DNA of 64,000 nucleotides from Pezicula radicicola (taxonomy: Eukaryota > Ascomycota > Leotiomycetes > Helotiales > Dermateaceae): positions 128,160 to 192,159 of the forward strand of contig PDUO01000054.1 in assembly GCA_003008705.1 (NCBI GenBank), read 5' to 3'. Below are positions 23,012-33,225 of this stretch, in pieces; the first letter of the stretch is position 1; the number at the start of each line of letters is the position of its first letter. Under the pieces are notes generated by a model. The model saw only the letters and a program-made list of their open reading frames with translations. It was not told the DNA's origin and made no database searches. The translations under genes and the position numbers were made by a program.

Positions 23012-24292
23012 TCACTCTGACAATCCCAGTTGCTCCAGCTCCGCATAGTCCGGCAAGTCCCATTTCACATTCTCCCGGAGCACAAACCTGCTCAAATAAT
23101 CAATGCGCAGGAAGGCGAATATGCCTATGAGGAAGTTGACCACAGCAATGGCCCAAGACGATGACGGAATCCAGAGGCCTGGACCCAGCGTTTGCACCTG
23201 GCTCATGAAGGGTCTGAGTCGACTGTCGTAGGCTTCTAATGCGGAAACAAGAGGGTCTTTAGCACCATCTGTCTTTCCACTGTGAACGCCCTTGGAATCG
23301 TTCAAGTGTTTTGCAATTTCGCCCGCTAGAACGTAGGCGCCGACAAGTCCTGATGTGGTACCCATTCCGGTAAGTGGCGAAGGGCAATAGGCAGCGTCCC
23401 CGATAAGAACCACCCGGCCATGAGACCAGGAGTCCATCCTGACTTGTGCCACTTCATGAGTGTAGAAGTCGTTTGTTATCGAGTCGTCTTCCATTGCCTT
23501 GACAATTCGTTGCGCCTCCCACCCTGCATCCTGGTAAAGCTCAGCCCAGGCTTTCTTTTGCTCTCCAAGCTTGCTATTCATAATACCTTTCAGTTGAGCT
23601 GAGTCGTCAGGATAGATCAGATATATTTGTCTTGTGGTGGAATCATGGCTTCGAGTAAAAATCATCCGCTTATTAGTCCCAAGATAGGTCGTGGCAATGC
23701 GTTTGTTGCTAGGCTGTCGAGCAATAGTGAAATATGCCACATACATATGCAAAGAGTGAAAAGGATCTGGGCTCCCAGGCTTCAGCATCATCCTCCGTGT
23801 CCGTGATCCTTGGCCATCGGCACCGACTAAGAGATCAAAACAATCCTTTAAACCATTCGAGAATTGGACGTCAACAGCGCTGTCATATTGCTGAAAACTA
23901 GAGACAGTTACGTCAAAGATGTACTTGACGTGGTCCTTGGTAGCGTCGTACAAAAGACGGCAGAGGTCTCCTCTCATGATCTCGAAATCGGTGGTGAAGC
24001 CCTGCTGTCCCTTGCCCGTCTTATTCACTGGGAAGAAGCCTCTCTGTCTTCCAGAGCTGTCTACAAATTGTGTACCTGTCTCATCGATTGATTTGGAGCG
24101 GAAGGCCTGTTCGAGGCCCATACGCTTCATAACCTGGATCCCAGGGCCCCGCAGATCGATCTGCTGTCCAGAGGCCCGTAGGCACGAAAAGCGCTCCACG
24201 ACAGTAACATCATAACCTAGTTTCGAGAGCCAGAAAGCGAGAGCAGGACCGGCAACGCCGCCACCACAGATGAGGACTTTCAGTGGTGCCAT
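23012..24292 (-). CDS. FAD-dependent aromatic-hydroxylase-type monooxygenase
   Basis: Flavoprotein hydroxylase of the p-hydroxybenzoate hydroxylase/TetX class, using NAD(P)H and O2 on an unknown substrate. A single exon of 426 residues is complete by family standards. Starting at the ATG 24292 puts the FAD motif VLICGGGVAGPALAFW at residues 7-22. An upstream in-frame ATG at 24472 would add 60 residues with no fold and a poly-basic character, so I treat that as leader. Residues 157-160 hold the DG motif (LLVGADGQGSRTRR) and 298-300 the GD motif (VVLIGDAAYCPSPLTGMG). Residues 381-397 form a hydrophobic stretch that might associate with membrane. A four-unit 15-bp repeat lies about 235 bp upstream of the start. 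No defect seen. Confidence 0.92.
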   Translation of the reverse strand: MAPLKVLICGGGVAGPALAFWLSKLGYDVTVVERFSCLRASGQQIDLRGPGIQVMKRMGLEQAFRSKSIDETGTQFVDSSGRQRGFFPVNKTGKGQQGFTTDFEIMRGDLCRLLYDATKDHVKYIFDVTVSSFQQYDSAVDVQFSNGLKDCFDLLVGADGQGSRTRRMMLKPGSPDPFHSLHMYVAYFTIARQPSNKRIATTYLGTNKRMIFTRSHDSTTRQIYLIYPDDSAQLKGIMNSKLGEQKKAWAELYQDAGWEAQRIVKAMEDDSITNDFYTHEVAQVRMDSWSHGRVVLIGDAAYCPSPLTGMGTTSGLVGAYVLAGEIAKHLNDSKGVHSGKTDGAKDPLVSALEAYDSRLRPFMSQVQTLGPGLWIPSSSWAIAVVNFLIGIFAFLRIDYLSRFVLRENVKWDLPDYAELEQLGLSE

Positions 24293-24739
24293 AATATGAT
24301 GTGGTAGGTGCTGGTTTAGTAACGAGTAGATACAAGACTTTAGGAGATGAATAAACTTTCGTATGATACGGTGTGGTGGCCTTTTGGGAAAAGTAAGGAA
24401 GGAATGAGAGAACTCTAAATAACCTGCGAAGACATCCCTGAGTCTCAGACGGAGCAGATGCACCGAGTCCACCGTAATTGCTAAAAAATTCTCTGATAAT
24501 CATTACAATTCATGCTCGACGGCGCCGAGCTTAATATGTCCGAGCTTAATATGTCCGAGCCTAATATGTCCGAGCCTAATATGTCCGAGGTCGGAACAGA
24601 CCTTAGCTAGCTAGAGACAGGGTGCACGCGCGTCTCTAATACTCCTACCGGGGTACTTTATAATAATACTTGGCATCACCTACAGTTATTGAACAAATTC
24701 AACCGCCGAATGGCGGTCAGCCTGGCAAATCAGGGCTGC
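24293..24739. other. Upstream region of the FAD monooxygenase
   Basis: Contains the probable leader of the hydroxylase (24293-24472), the 15-bp tandem repeat at 24525-24584 and no recognisable gene. Confidence 0.5.
24525..24584. repeat. 15-bp tandem repeat, four units
   Basis: Four head-to-tail copies of CCGAGCYTAATATGT; units 1-2 have T and units 3-4 have C at position 7, and a partial fifth unit (CCGAGG) follows. It lies upstream of the FAD monooxygenase. The C/T split between neighbouring pairs suggests stepwise duplication of a two-unit block or a transition in two units. Confidence 0.95.
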
Positions 24740-26164
24740 GTCCCCAAAGAACTATCGCACCGAAGCAGGGATTGAAAACTTGTACCTGACAACTGACCTC
24801 CCTATACCGTTCCAGAGGCCAATACAGCCCTGGTACGCATCTGGGCAGTGGCTCTCAATGATGATCGTTGCACATGATCCTCTGTTCCCGATTGATGCCA
24901 TCCCAGACTTAGTCCCATGTGCTGATGGTGCTGGAATCGTTGAGGCTGTGGGTGAAGTCAGAGTCTGGAACGTTGGAGATAAAGTCATCCTACCAACGGG
25001 GTGGATTGACGGCGAGGTCCTGGACTTGGTGAGTGTGAAGGTTCTTGGTGGCGGTGGCAGCACGGGACCCTGAGGGAATATGCGGTCATGGTAAGCCTAA
25101 AAGGAACTTTTCTCTGCTATAATCAATACGAGTGCCACATGTTTTTGTAATTTGTTCCCTAAGAAACGATTTGGAAGAGTTAGCTGGAAAAGAAAATTGT
25201 TCCATAGCTTGACAGTCGTCTCATCTATGCCCCGCCACATCTCTCATATGAAGAGCTTGCCGCACTTCCTGTCGCAGCGTCAACCGCCATGAACGCTCTT
25301 TTCTTTGGTCCCCTCCCTTTTAAAAAAAGGCACGACAGTTCTAACACAAGGGACTAGTGGAGTGAGCTGTTTTCTTATTCAGGTAAGTGATCCCATGGGT
25401 CAGATTCCTTCTGCCCTCAAATGATATATGGATCACTTGTTATTCCGCACTACAGACTATTGAGCTAATCGTTGATATCCTGTAGCTGGCCGCTGCCACC
25501 TGTGGTGCAACAGTAATGAGCACTTCTTCTTCTGAGGACAGGTTGTCCCAAGCCACCTCTCAGAGACACTCACTTGATCAACTATAAAACCATCCCAAAT
25601 TGTTCCTCTGAGATATTGCGCCTTACATCTGGTTGTGGAGTTGACCATGTCTTTGACGTCGGGAGGTCAGGGTCTATCGAACAATCACTGGCGGCAACAC
25701 GGCAAGGAAGACTTATGTCTACGATTGGATTCATGGACCTAGGCGAAAAGACGGATGTTGCGTGCATTATTTGCATAAAAAGGTCTATGCTGTGTTATGC
25801 TCGGCCGTGCTTTTTGTGCTGTTTTACGAATATCGCTAAGATTTTTATATCTTTATTCTTGCCGAGCTTATTAGAGACGATTTCTGCAAAGAACATTAAA
25901 TTTGACCTACTTCTTTACGTAACGTACATTTAACAGGGGTATTTATACGAGAACTAATATCACGTAATACAATATCGCCATATTGTTAGCAACACTGGAT
26001 ACAGCCGAGACATGGTCATTGCAACGACAGAGTTGATGGAAGGGGAAGGGTTGAGACCACTGATTGCCAAGGTCTTTGAATTCGAGGAAACAAAATAGGC
26101 ATTCAAGACACTCGTTAAGCAGAATGATGTGGGCAAAATTGTCATTAGAGTTGGCAGTGAGTAG
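24740..26164 (+). pseudogene. MDR oxidoreductase pseudogene with transposon fragment
   Basis: Dead relative of the intact MDR gene at 8573. Recognisable blocks in order: NYRTEAGIENLYLTTDLP, then LVPCADGAGIVEAVGE (about 24910-24960). TLREYAVM (about 25070) is in another frame. LSYEELAALPVAASTAMNALFF (25240-25305) follows. KKGTTVLTQGTSGVSCFLIQ is shifted by one base at an A-run near 25325. After an intron come LAAATCGATVM, then HLINYKTIP and GVDHVFDVG in a further frame. The block ending KTDVACII (about 25772) is interrupted by a hAT-type fragment. Homology resumes with SRDMVIATTEL and ends VGKIVIRVGSE, with an in-frame TAG (26096-26098) where KQAF is expected. At least three frameshifts, one nonsense change and one insertion with loss of about 14 codons make it clearly nonfunctional. 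Confidence 0.85.
25773..25997. mobile_element. 5'-truncated hAT-type MITE inside the MDR pseudogene
   Basis: The sequence from AAAAAGGTCTATGC to the terminus GTTAGCAACACTG (ending 25997) aligns along its length with the intact element at 35830-36104, sharing AGGTCTATRC, a central A/T-rich stretch with AACGTAC, and the right terminus ATATTGTTAGC. The left terminal inverted repeat is missing, as are about 40 bases of the host gene, so the element and flank were probably deleted together after insertion. Confidence 0.7.
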
Positions 26165-27243
26165 GGGGTATTGAGTGCAGCCGCGTCATGTTTAGCTGCA
26201 TCTAGTTTAGATCAATGTTAGCACTTCATCATCGTTATGTTCGTCGTATGAATTATGACGCTTATGATAATATGTCATATTACCCACTCTGATTTATGGT
26301 CTACGTCTGGAGAAGGATGGTCTTCGACATTTTTTCTTGGTACTCTGCAATCTCGATATCTGTACAGTACAAAGACGATTCTGCACCAATAGTACCCTTT
26401 TCCAAGTCCTCGTCGATTGTCTTGTCGTCTGGGAAACCATGTGGACAAAGGATGATGTAGAACTGAATTCTGTTCCTTCTACTAGACAGCCAACCGAAAT
26501 GAATCGAAGGACTCGAGTGAACAAAGCCGCACAAAGAATATAGAAGTACCTCGATGGCGCAGCGACTTTCTATGCCGACCTCTACTTATAAAAATAAGCC
26601 ATTAAAATATCTAGAATCAGAAAAATTCAGTGAATCAGAAAAAGGGGGGAACAGCAACGGTCGGCGCCATCAGGCAGGATGGTTATCCAGAGGATTCCTT
26701 TTAGAATCAAGATCCGGACTAAACGATTCAGGGATTTACGTAGACCATCACTCTTTGACTCGTGCTATGCAGAGGGAGGCCTTTTTATGCAAACAGTCGC
26801 CTTCGCATGTGCCGCTCTCGGTATGATAGCCTTCCCGCCATGCCGAAAGTTAAATTCAGAACGTCCTACTCGATTCCTCTAGTATTCCTTTCGTTTTAAA
26901 CTAATATTATAAACTCTTTTTAAAATAATTATTTCTATTAACTCTTTATTTTCTAAGAGGTATTATTACTAGTAAATAAATTTTCTTAGTATAAAACTTG
27001 GCATAATTCGTAATGGCTATAACGGATAGAGAGCATAAAAGTTAATAAATCTAAATATCCCTCCATCCTCCCTTCCTCCCTTCCTTTTATAAACTTCTAC
27101 CTGTAGTAAAGCAAGTAAAACTTAGATACATCTTCGAATCACACATTACACCTTCTATCCACAATTTCAACCTACATCACAAGCTTAACTTGCTATGAAC
27201 CGTCTCTGTACTGTTGTCTCCTAGTAACCGCAGTCTCTTCTCT
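26165..27243. other. Intergenic between MDR pseudogene and siderophore transporter end
   Basis: No gene called. A minus-strand segment 26294-26490 reads like a protein C-terminus (TIDEDLEKGTIGAESS, then EIAEYQEKMSKTILLQT), but I cannot assign it. 26880-27000 is AT-rich; 27060-27085 has short CCTTCCCTCC runs. Confidence 0.4.
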
Positions 27244-29378
27244 TTAAACAGTGACGCCTTTCTTCTCGTTACTTTCAGCTGTAGGTTTGACGTTTCTCCA
27301 CATGGCGATTCCCACAAAACAGAGAACCAAAACACAGGTCGCAGTGATGGTGAACTTGCGCTGCATCTCTCCGTAGGCCCCATAGATTGCGATTTGCGTC
27401 GGAGACCCATCTTGTGCGACTCCTAGTAATTGATAGACAATCGACCCATATATACTGGCCGCCGTTGACTTCAGCGCATCCGGCAACCTACGTCTCAAGG
27501 ATTCACCGAACTGATTGGTCCAGATGCCACCTGAAATGCAAAGGCCAATAGCTGCACCAATCTTGGAGAATAAAGAGGATAAAGATAAGAGGATAGCGAC
27601 GCTGGGTACAGAGCCCTTGCCGTGACGAATTGAGGGAGACAGAAGCGCCATATACTGGGCAATGGTAAGCATTCCACCAGCGGCGGCGATCAAGATCTGG
27701 CACATAACCACGTAGCCGATGTTCGTGTCTGGCTGGCGGAATTTTATCATGAGGCCAGTTCCGAGCATCATGAGAGCAATGGCGGAAACTCCAAGGATCT
27801 TAAAGTTGCTAGTCTGTCGCAGGAATCTTGAAGCAAAATCAGTACAATATACCAAATCTGGAAACATAAAGAGCCTAACTCACACTCCTGAAATCACACC
27901 TGCGATAGCAACACCATCCCAGTAAATGGAAGCGATATAGCCAGCATTTGTAATGCTTTGGCCATGAACAACCATTAGATAGGAAGAATAATATGAATCC
28001 CATATACTTTGCATTGATTGTTAGCCTAGATTCGCTCCTAACATGCAGGATAAACATGAGATTGACTTACAAGTAACTCGCACCCAATGCAACGTTGACC
28101 AAACAGGCACCAAGCACCGTTCGGTCTTTGAGAAGGCTAAATGGAACGAAGGGTTTAGGACAGAAAAATTTCTCATAGACAACAAAGGCGACGAGAAGGA
28201 GGAATCCGAGCACTATCATGGTGATTTCACCCGCAGACCGCCATTCCTTGTACGCGGAAGCAGCCAGGGTAAATGGGAGGAGGAAGATCGTAAGGCCGGC
28301 GCCGAAGAGGATGACACCGATAACTAGAGGTCATTAGCTCCTTGATACCTGAAACTCCTCGGGTCACGCATACCATCAAATTCAAGACAGTAATATAGGA
28401 TAGATTGCCAAGCGGTGCGGTTGCTACGCGGAGTTTTGATAACGCTAGCTTTCCTGGACTTCCGCTGGTTGAGCCACACGGGGAGAATAAACGGAAGAGC
28501 GATAAAAGGCAAGACGATAGCAAATGTCCCATATGCCCATCTCCAGGTGGAGTGGTCATAAAAGGCTTGACCCATAGGTGAGCCTGCGAATGTAGTAGCA
28601 ATAACCGGCACGTTAGTCAGGCCAATCATCAACGCGCGGTTCTTGGGCCGACTGGTGTTGACGATAAAAACTGTCAGCACGTAGGAGATGCCACTGAATC
28701 CGATCTCATAAAAGACCTGCAAGACAAATCATTCGAATCAGCAAGCAGCCAGCTAGAATGGAATGCGAGGGACATGTATACATTTGCGGCAGCATAGGTC
28801 TGTACATTTTTGCATGCCGCGAGCATGACGAGCCCTTCACAGCGTAGGCGTTAGCGACGGGTGACGAAGGTAACAGGGCATACAATGTCCACATACCAAG
28901 GTCTATGAAGAAAATCATGGCGATGAGACCCTCCAAGCGGCCCCATATGTCAAGGAGCTTCGCAATGGGCACCTGGACCACGCCGGCAACGATAAAGCAG
29001 ACCATGGTCGTTGTGGAGATAAGCGAGTGGGCGGAGAAGGCACTGATGGTGTAGGCTGACAGACTACTCGTCGCGTAGTACTGCACACTGACCCAGAACA
29101 TGAGGATGTACACGCTACAAGGCAATACTTAGCACGCCCTCGTTCCCCAAAGGCCCGACGCCAGTCAATACGTACCCAACATATGCAATTGCGAGCTGCC
29201 AGCGCGACCAGACCATCGTCACAGCCTCGATCCGGTGGGCCCCGTAGGGCATCTCGACCTCCTGGTCGTCTACCGGGACCGACTTCTCCTCATCTCGCTC
29301 TGGATGCTTCACGTCCGTGGAAGACTCATCGTCGACCGGGCATCGGTCAACCTCGTCGTGCGGCAGAGTTGCAGCCAT
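27244..29378 (-). CDS. Siderophore-iron transporter, MFS
   Basis: Plasma-membrane proton symporter of the fungal siderophore-transporter family (Sit1/Mir type, about 14 TMs), importing ferric siderophores. Seven exons (29378-29176, 29114-28897, 28834-28782, 28716-28374, 28323-28071, 28006-27884, 27826-27244) give 591 residues, normal length. The acidic N-terminus MAATLPHDEVDRCPVDDES leads to TM1. Recognisable segments are VSVQYYATSSLSAYTISAF, IAKLLDIWGRLEGL, FYEIGFSGISYVL, YSSYLMVVHGQSITNAGYI and an extracytoplasmic loop with QFGESLRRRLPD before the last TM. All six introns are 50-65 bp and keep frame. Its upstream region carries two perfect ATCWGATAA motifs, the extended GATA site bound by the iron repressor SreA/Sre1. 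Induction by iron starvation is therefore likely. Intact. Confidence 0.93.
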
Positions 29379-29397
29379 GGCGGAAGCGGCAAAAGAA

Positions 29398-29428
29398 CAA
29401 ATTCAAAATTCAAAATTCAAAATTCAGA
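29398..29428. repeat. 8-bp tandem repeat just upstream of the siderophore transporter start
   Basis: Nearly four copies of AAATTCAA immediately 5' of the start codon at 29378, in the probable 5' leader. Confidence 0.9.
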
Positions 29429-29618
29429 ATGGCCCAGGCTGGAGACGGCAAGCAGACAGGACAGCGCAGATGTGTGTGCACAGAAAGAAAGAAAGGCCGT
29501 CCCCTCGGGCTTCCAGGTGCCCCTTATATAGCGCTCCTGCACGTCCGACATCACTGTCGAGGGGATTTAGACATTCCTAATGCAGCCGTCACCTCCTCAG
29601 GAAGCCCGGGTCTGATCG

Positions 29619-29627
29619 ATCAGATAA
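29619..29627 (+). promoter_or_regulatory. SreA/Sre1-type extended GATA site 1
   Basis: ATCAGATAA, an exact match to the ATCWGATAA site used by fungal iron-responsive GATA repressors, 241 bp upstream of the siderophore transporter start. Binding is inferred from the motif and the identity of the gene. Confidence 0.75.
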
Positions 29628-29730
29628 GACTAGATCTAGTGCCGTGCAGGTCAAACGTCTGCTAGCGCTGCAGTAGCCCCGGGTGTATGCTCGTTAGCTT
29701 ACTAGCGTCCCGGCACATTATAATCAGCGG

Positions 29731-29739
29731 ATCTGATAA
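29731..29739 (+). promoter_or_regulatory. SreA/Sre1-type extended GATA site 2
   Basis: ATCTGATAA, the other W variant of the same site, 353 bp upstream of the transporter start and in the same orientation as site 1. Two perfect nonamers within 121 bp are unlikely by chance. Confidence 0.75.
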
Positions 29740-30679
29740 CGCGCGCAGGGCAGGTTTACAGGTACGGAGTAGGAAGTATGGCGTGCTTAGATGTGAACGA
29801 GGCAGCCGAGCGAAAATGAAATTAGTATCGTAAGACAAGCCTGTCACTCTGAAAAGATAGTACGAAACAATGATACACGATTTTGAAATAATAACTAGAT
29901 TAAGAGGAAGACGGCCCTTGAAACTATTGCAAGTAGGATTCTAAAGCAGGGCATTTTTTGGTGTTCCTCGCTTAAAGCGAGTTGGTAATGCCAAGGCTCT
30001 TCACATGGGTTTCTTTTAACTAATATGAACACAACACTGCTCTACATTTGTATATGGAGACTAGTCCGTACAAAGTATTGTGAAGAGTTAGATTTCAGTC
30101 TATTGTATAGATTCTGTTCACTACAACTACAGCTTTATATACGCTATAAGACTGTAATTGTAGCTCTATAAGCTCGTTTTCGGATACAGCCTCTATAGTT
30201 ATTCTACAGAGTAAAAGTTGAAGCGATTTAGAGTACAGAGGTAGAAATAAGGAGGACAGCTGTCCATTTAAGTAGGATAGAGCGACGGTAGCAGAGGTAG
30301 AGTAACCAATTAGAACCCTGGCCTAGACCCTGGCTACTTCCATGTCAGAGGATGTGGGTGTACCATAATTACCTATCCAAACTCTGTAAATAAGCAGAGG
30401 TAAGGAGGGCGGCGATTGTAACACGCCGAAGATGTATATCTCTAGTGAGACTGCAAGCATGGCCGGCGAGTGGATATGCGGACACTGCTCGGCGGCGGCC
30501 CGTGGGTCGCTGCGGCGCCGACGTCTGGGACAGCGCCGAAGCCGAAACTCACCTGGAAATAATTTTTTATATTATGCCCTGGCCTGCCTCACTGCAACCA
30601 ACCTACTGATTTCTGCAGAGCTCACGGCGCATGCACGACTCACCCCCTGTCGACCACCCACCCCCACGCCCACGACAAG

Positions 30680-32335
30680 ATGTCTGAGTCGAACCAGGGC
30701 ACAGCTCCCACTCTGAGGAACGACATGGCCACAGCCGATGCTTCGAAGTTGACGTCCGAGAGGGATTCCTCCACCGCCGCGTCGACCGACACCAGGGCTG
30801 ATGTCGAGGCTCAGGGAGGAGTTCCTCAGAGCAAGGAGCAAGCCAGCGTCGACGGGCCGCCTGATGGAGGCCTCGCAGCCTGGACAGTCGTGCTTGGCGC
30901 ATGGTGTTGTTCGTTCTGTTGCTATGGATGGATCAACAGTGAGTCTCCTAGTCCAGTGCTTGCCTCCTTGCCATCGTCACTGACGGGCTTGGTGCACGAA
31001 TAAAGGCATTGGTGTATTTCAGGCCTACTATGAGACCCATCAACTGAAGAACTACTCCTCGAGCACCATATCTTGGATCCCATCCCTGGAAATCTTCTTC
31101 ATGTTGTTTATGGTATGTATTTCCATGCTCTATGCTCGTCGGCACAAGCAACCCTGAGGAAGTATGAAGACTGACAACCCTAGGGGCCCGTTGTTGGGAA
31201 GCTGTACGACAGCTACGGACCCCGGCACATCCTGTTCTTCGGGTCCCTGGCCCACGTCTTTGGCTTGATGATGGCATCACTTTCGTCCAAGTATTACCAG
31301 TTCCTTCTGACACAGGGAGTCGTCAGTGCCATCGGCGCATCTGCCGTCTTTACGCCCTGTAAGTATTGCTCTCGTTTATGTCTTCCCCCGTGTGGAAGCG
31401 CCAGGCTAATGTTCTTTTTAAGCCCTGAGTGCTGTTGCTACATGGTTCCACAACAAGCGCGGTCTTGCCTTCGGTATTACAATGAGCGGCTCAAGCGTAG
31501 GGGGAATCATCTTTCCGATCATGATCAATCACCTCATTCCCAGGGTCGGTTTTGCCTGGTCGATGAGAATTGCGGCCTTCATGATCTTGGGACTCCTTAT
31601 CATCGCCAACCTAACGGTGAAAAGCCGTACGCGACCTCATCCGCAGCCACCTACAACGGTCAAGGAATTCTTCTCCCCACTCACCGAAAAGACGTACGCC
31701 CTCACGACGGCAGGAAACTTTCTATTTACATTCGGCTTGTTCATTCCAATCAACTATATTATCGTCCAGGCCATTGCTGGGGGCATGAAATCGAGCTTGG
31801 CCGACTACCTCGTTCCCATATTGAATGCGGCAAGGTATCCATTATTACTACTCCTTCCCGTGGGCTCTCACGTGCTCAGACGCATGCTAACGCCGTGTTC
31901 TCTAGCTTGTTCGGACGCATCATCCCCGGATTCCTCTCGGACAAATATGGACGATTTAACATCTTTATCATCGTTTCATTCCTGACCGCCATTCTTATTC
32001 TAGCCTTGTGGATACCCGCATCCAGCAATGTGGCTCTCATTCTCTTCGCTGCATTCTTTGGATTCGCCTCGGGCGGGTTCATCTCCTTAGGGCCGGCACT
32101 TGTCGCCCAGATCTCACCCATCAATAAGATTGGCCTTCGCCAAGGTCTGCTATTCGCCATCATGTCCGTGAGTGCTCTGACGACGAGCCCCATTGGTGGA
32201 GCCATTGTGTCCCAGGAGAATGGTAGCTTTACAGGCGTCAAGGTATTTGCCGGAGTCATGTGCGTTGTGGGGTCAACCTTGGCCCTACTGGCGCGAATCT
32301 CGGCCGTCGGCCCTAGCCCGATGAAGAAGTTTTAG
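30680..32335 (+). CDS. Monocarboxylate-transporter-like MFS carrier
   Basis: Second MCT/MCH-type carrier, cargo unknown, 460 residues. Exons 30680-30938, 31006-31112, 31184-31358, 31423-31834 and 31906-32335. A hydrophilic acidic N-terminus (about 57 residues) leads to the signature PPDGGLAAWTVVLGAWCC at TM1. INSIGVFQAYYETHQLKNYS forms across intron 1, and GPVVGKLYDSYGPRHILFFG starts TM3. The cytosolic loop has ATWFHNKRGLAFGITMSGSS. LFGRIIPGFLSDKYGRFN sits in the second half, and the last TMs carry ISPINKIGLRQGLLFAIMS and end SPMKKF. Introns are 65-75 bp with standard borders and no frame is lost. It is related to but clearly distinct from the carrier at 20410. Intact. Confidence 0.92.
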
Positions 32336-33225
32336 CTTTGCTCTCTGCTCGGAGACAGGTGACTTTGACAAATTACATTTACTTTACATGGACCTTTCCT
32401 TTTGAAAATTTAGGCGGCGCGGTCTGGGCGGGGGCGGTTGGTCTCTTTTTTTCTGTCTCTTCAGGCATAACTTAGAATAGGGTTTCGCATAGAACTGGCC
32501 GATAGATGCAGCACCTGTAGTCCGTACATTGGACTTCGCTATTACCTCGTTAGAAGCGTCGGATCCTGGATTCGGCGTGTTGTATAATACGGGATAGAAT
32601 TGTCAGTAGATCAAGTAGTAGCATAATTTTAATGAGGAGCCCTTGGCTGCTTGTTATGTATCACTAGCAACTCTCAACTATCATTACAGCAAATTCGTAT
32701 GTCTACGTCACAAATACAACGTGCAACGCCATGCCTCCTCCATGAACAAAAGTAGGTGCATCCTTCAACCGAAACGACATAGAACGGAGACATGTCTAGC
32801 CATGGACAGCGACACTTATTTATTAGGTTTAGTGGAGTCAATTGAATCAAATATAAGAGATTCCTAGTCTATGATAGACTTACAACCCACCAAAGCTACA
32901 CATTTCTGAATCCTCAAGGATATTACTCCATTCTTGGAAATCAGCGTGGTCGGTCATGCTCCAGTTCTAGATTTCACCAAATGTTATATCTATACTATCG
33001 CCGAATTCAGTAGGTAAATCCGCCACACTTTTTTTTTCTACGCAAACCACCTCATTATAGTCCTTGTGTTTTTCCGTCTTATTTGTCTCTCGTATTCCTA
33101 AGGCTTTGTCTCCGGTTCGGAATAACGATCTTTCATTTGACTGGGCCGCCCGGGGAAATGGACACGTCGTTAGAACCGTCACACGTGGGCTCTCGGCATT
33201 ACCCGTGGGTAACCCGTGGGTTCTC
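32336..33225. other. 3' flank of the MFS gene, decaying into NLR relic
   Basis: No gene seen in 32336-33000. At 33170-33230 two imperfect copies of a CCCGTGGGT/CTCGGCA-rich unit mark the decayed downstream end of the NLR relic described next. Confidence 0.45.

Larger units (their letters stand above)
29379..30679. promoter_or_regulatory. Divergent intergenic region with iron-regulatory GATA sites
   Basis: 1.3 kb between the divergently transcribed siderophore transporter and the second MCT-type carrier. Besides the two GATA sites listed separately it has an 8-bp repeat (29398-29428). No further gene is seen; 29880-30420 is unremarkable A/T-rich sequence. Confidence 0.6.

Noticed and set aside
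24293..24472. 60-residue N-terminal extension of the FAD monooxygenase
   Set aside because: It precedes the FAD motif that normally starts within ten residues of the N-terminus and has no recognisable targeting signal; the ATG at 24292 fits the family.
1..33000. A secondary-metabolite gene cluster (P450, FAD hydroxylase, MDRs, MFS carriers, bZIP)
   Set aside because: No polyketide synthase, NRPS, terpene cyclase or prenyltransferase is present, several members are dead, and NLR and transposon DNA separate the rest.
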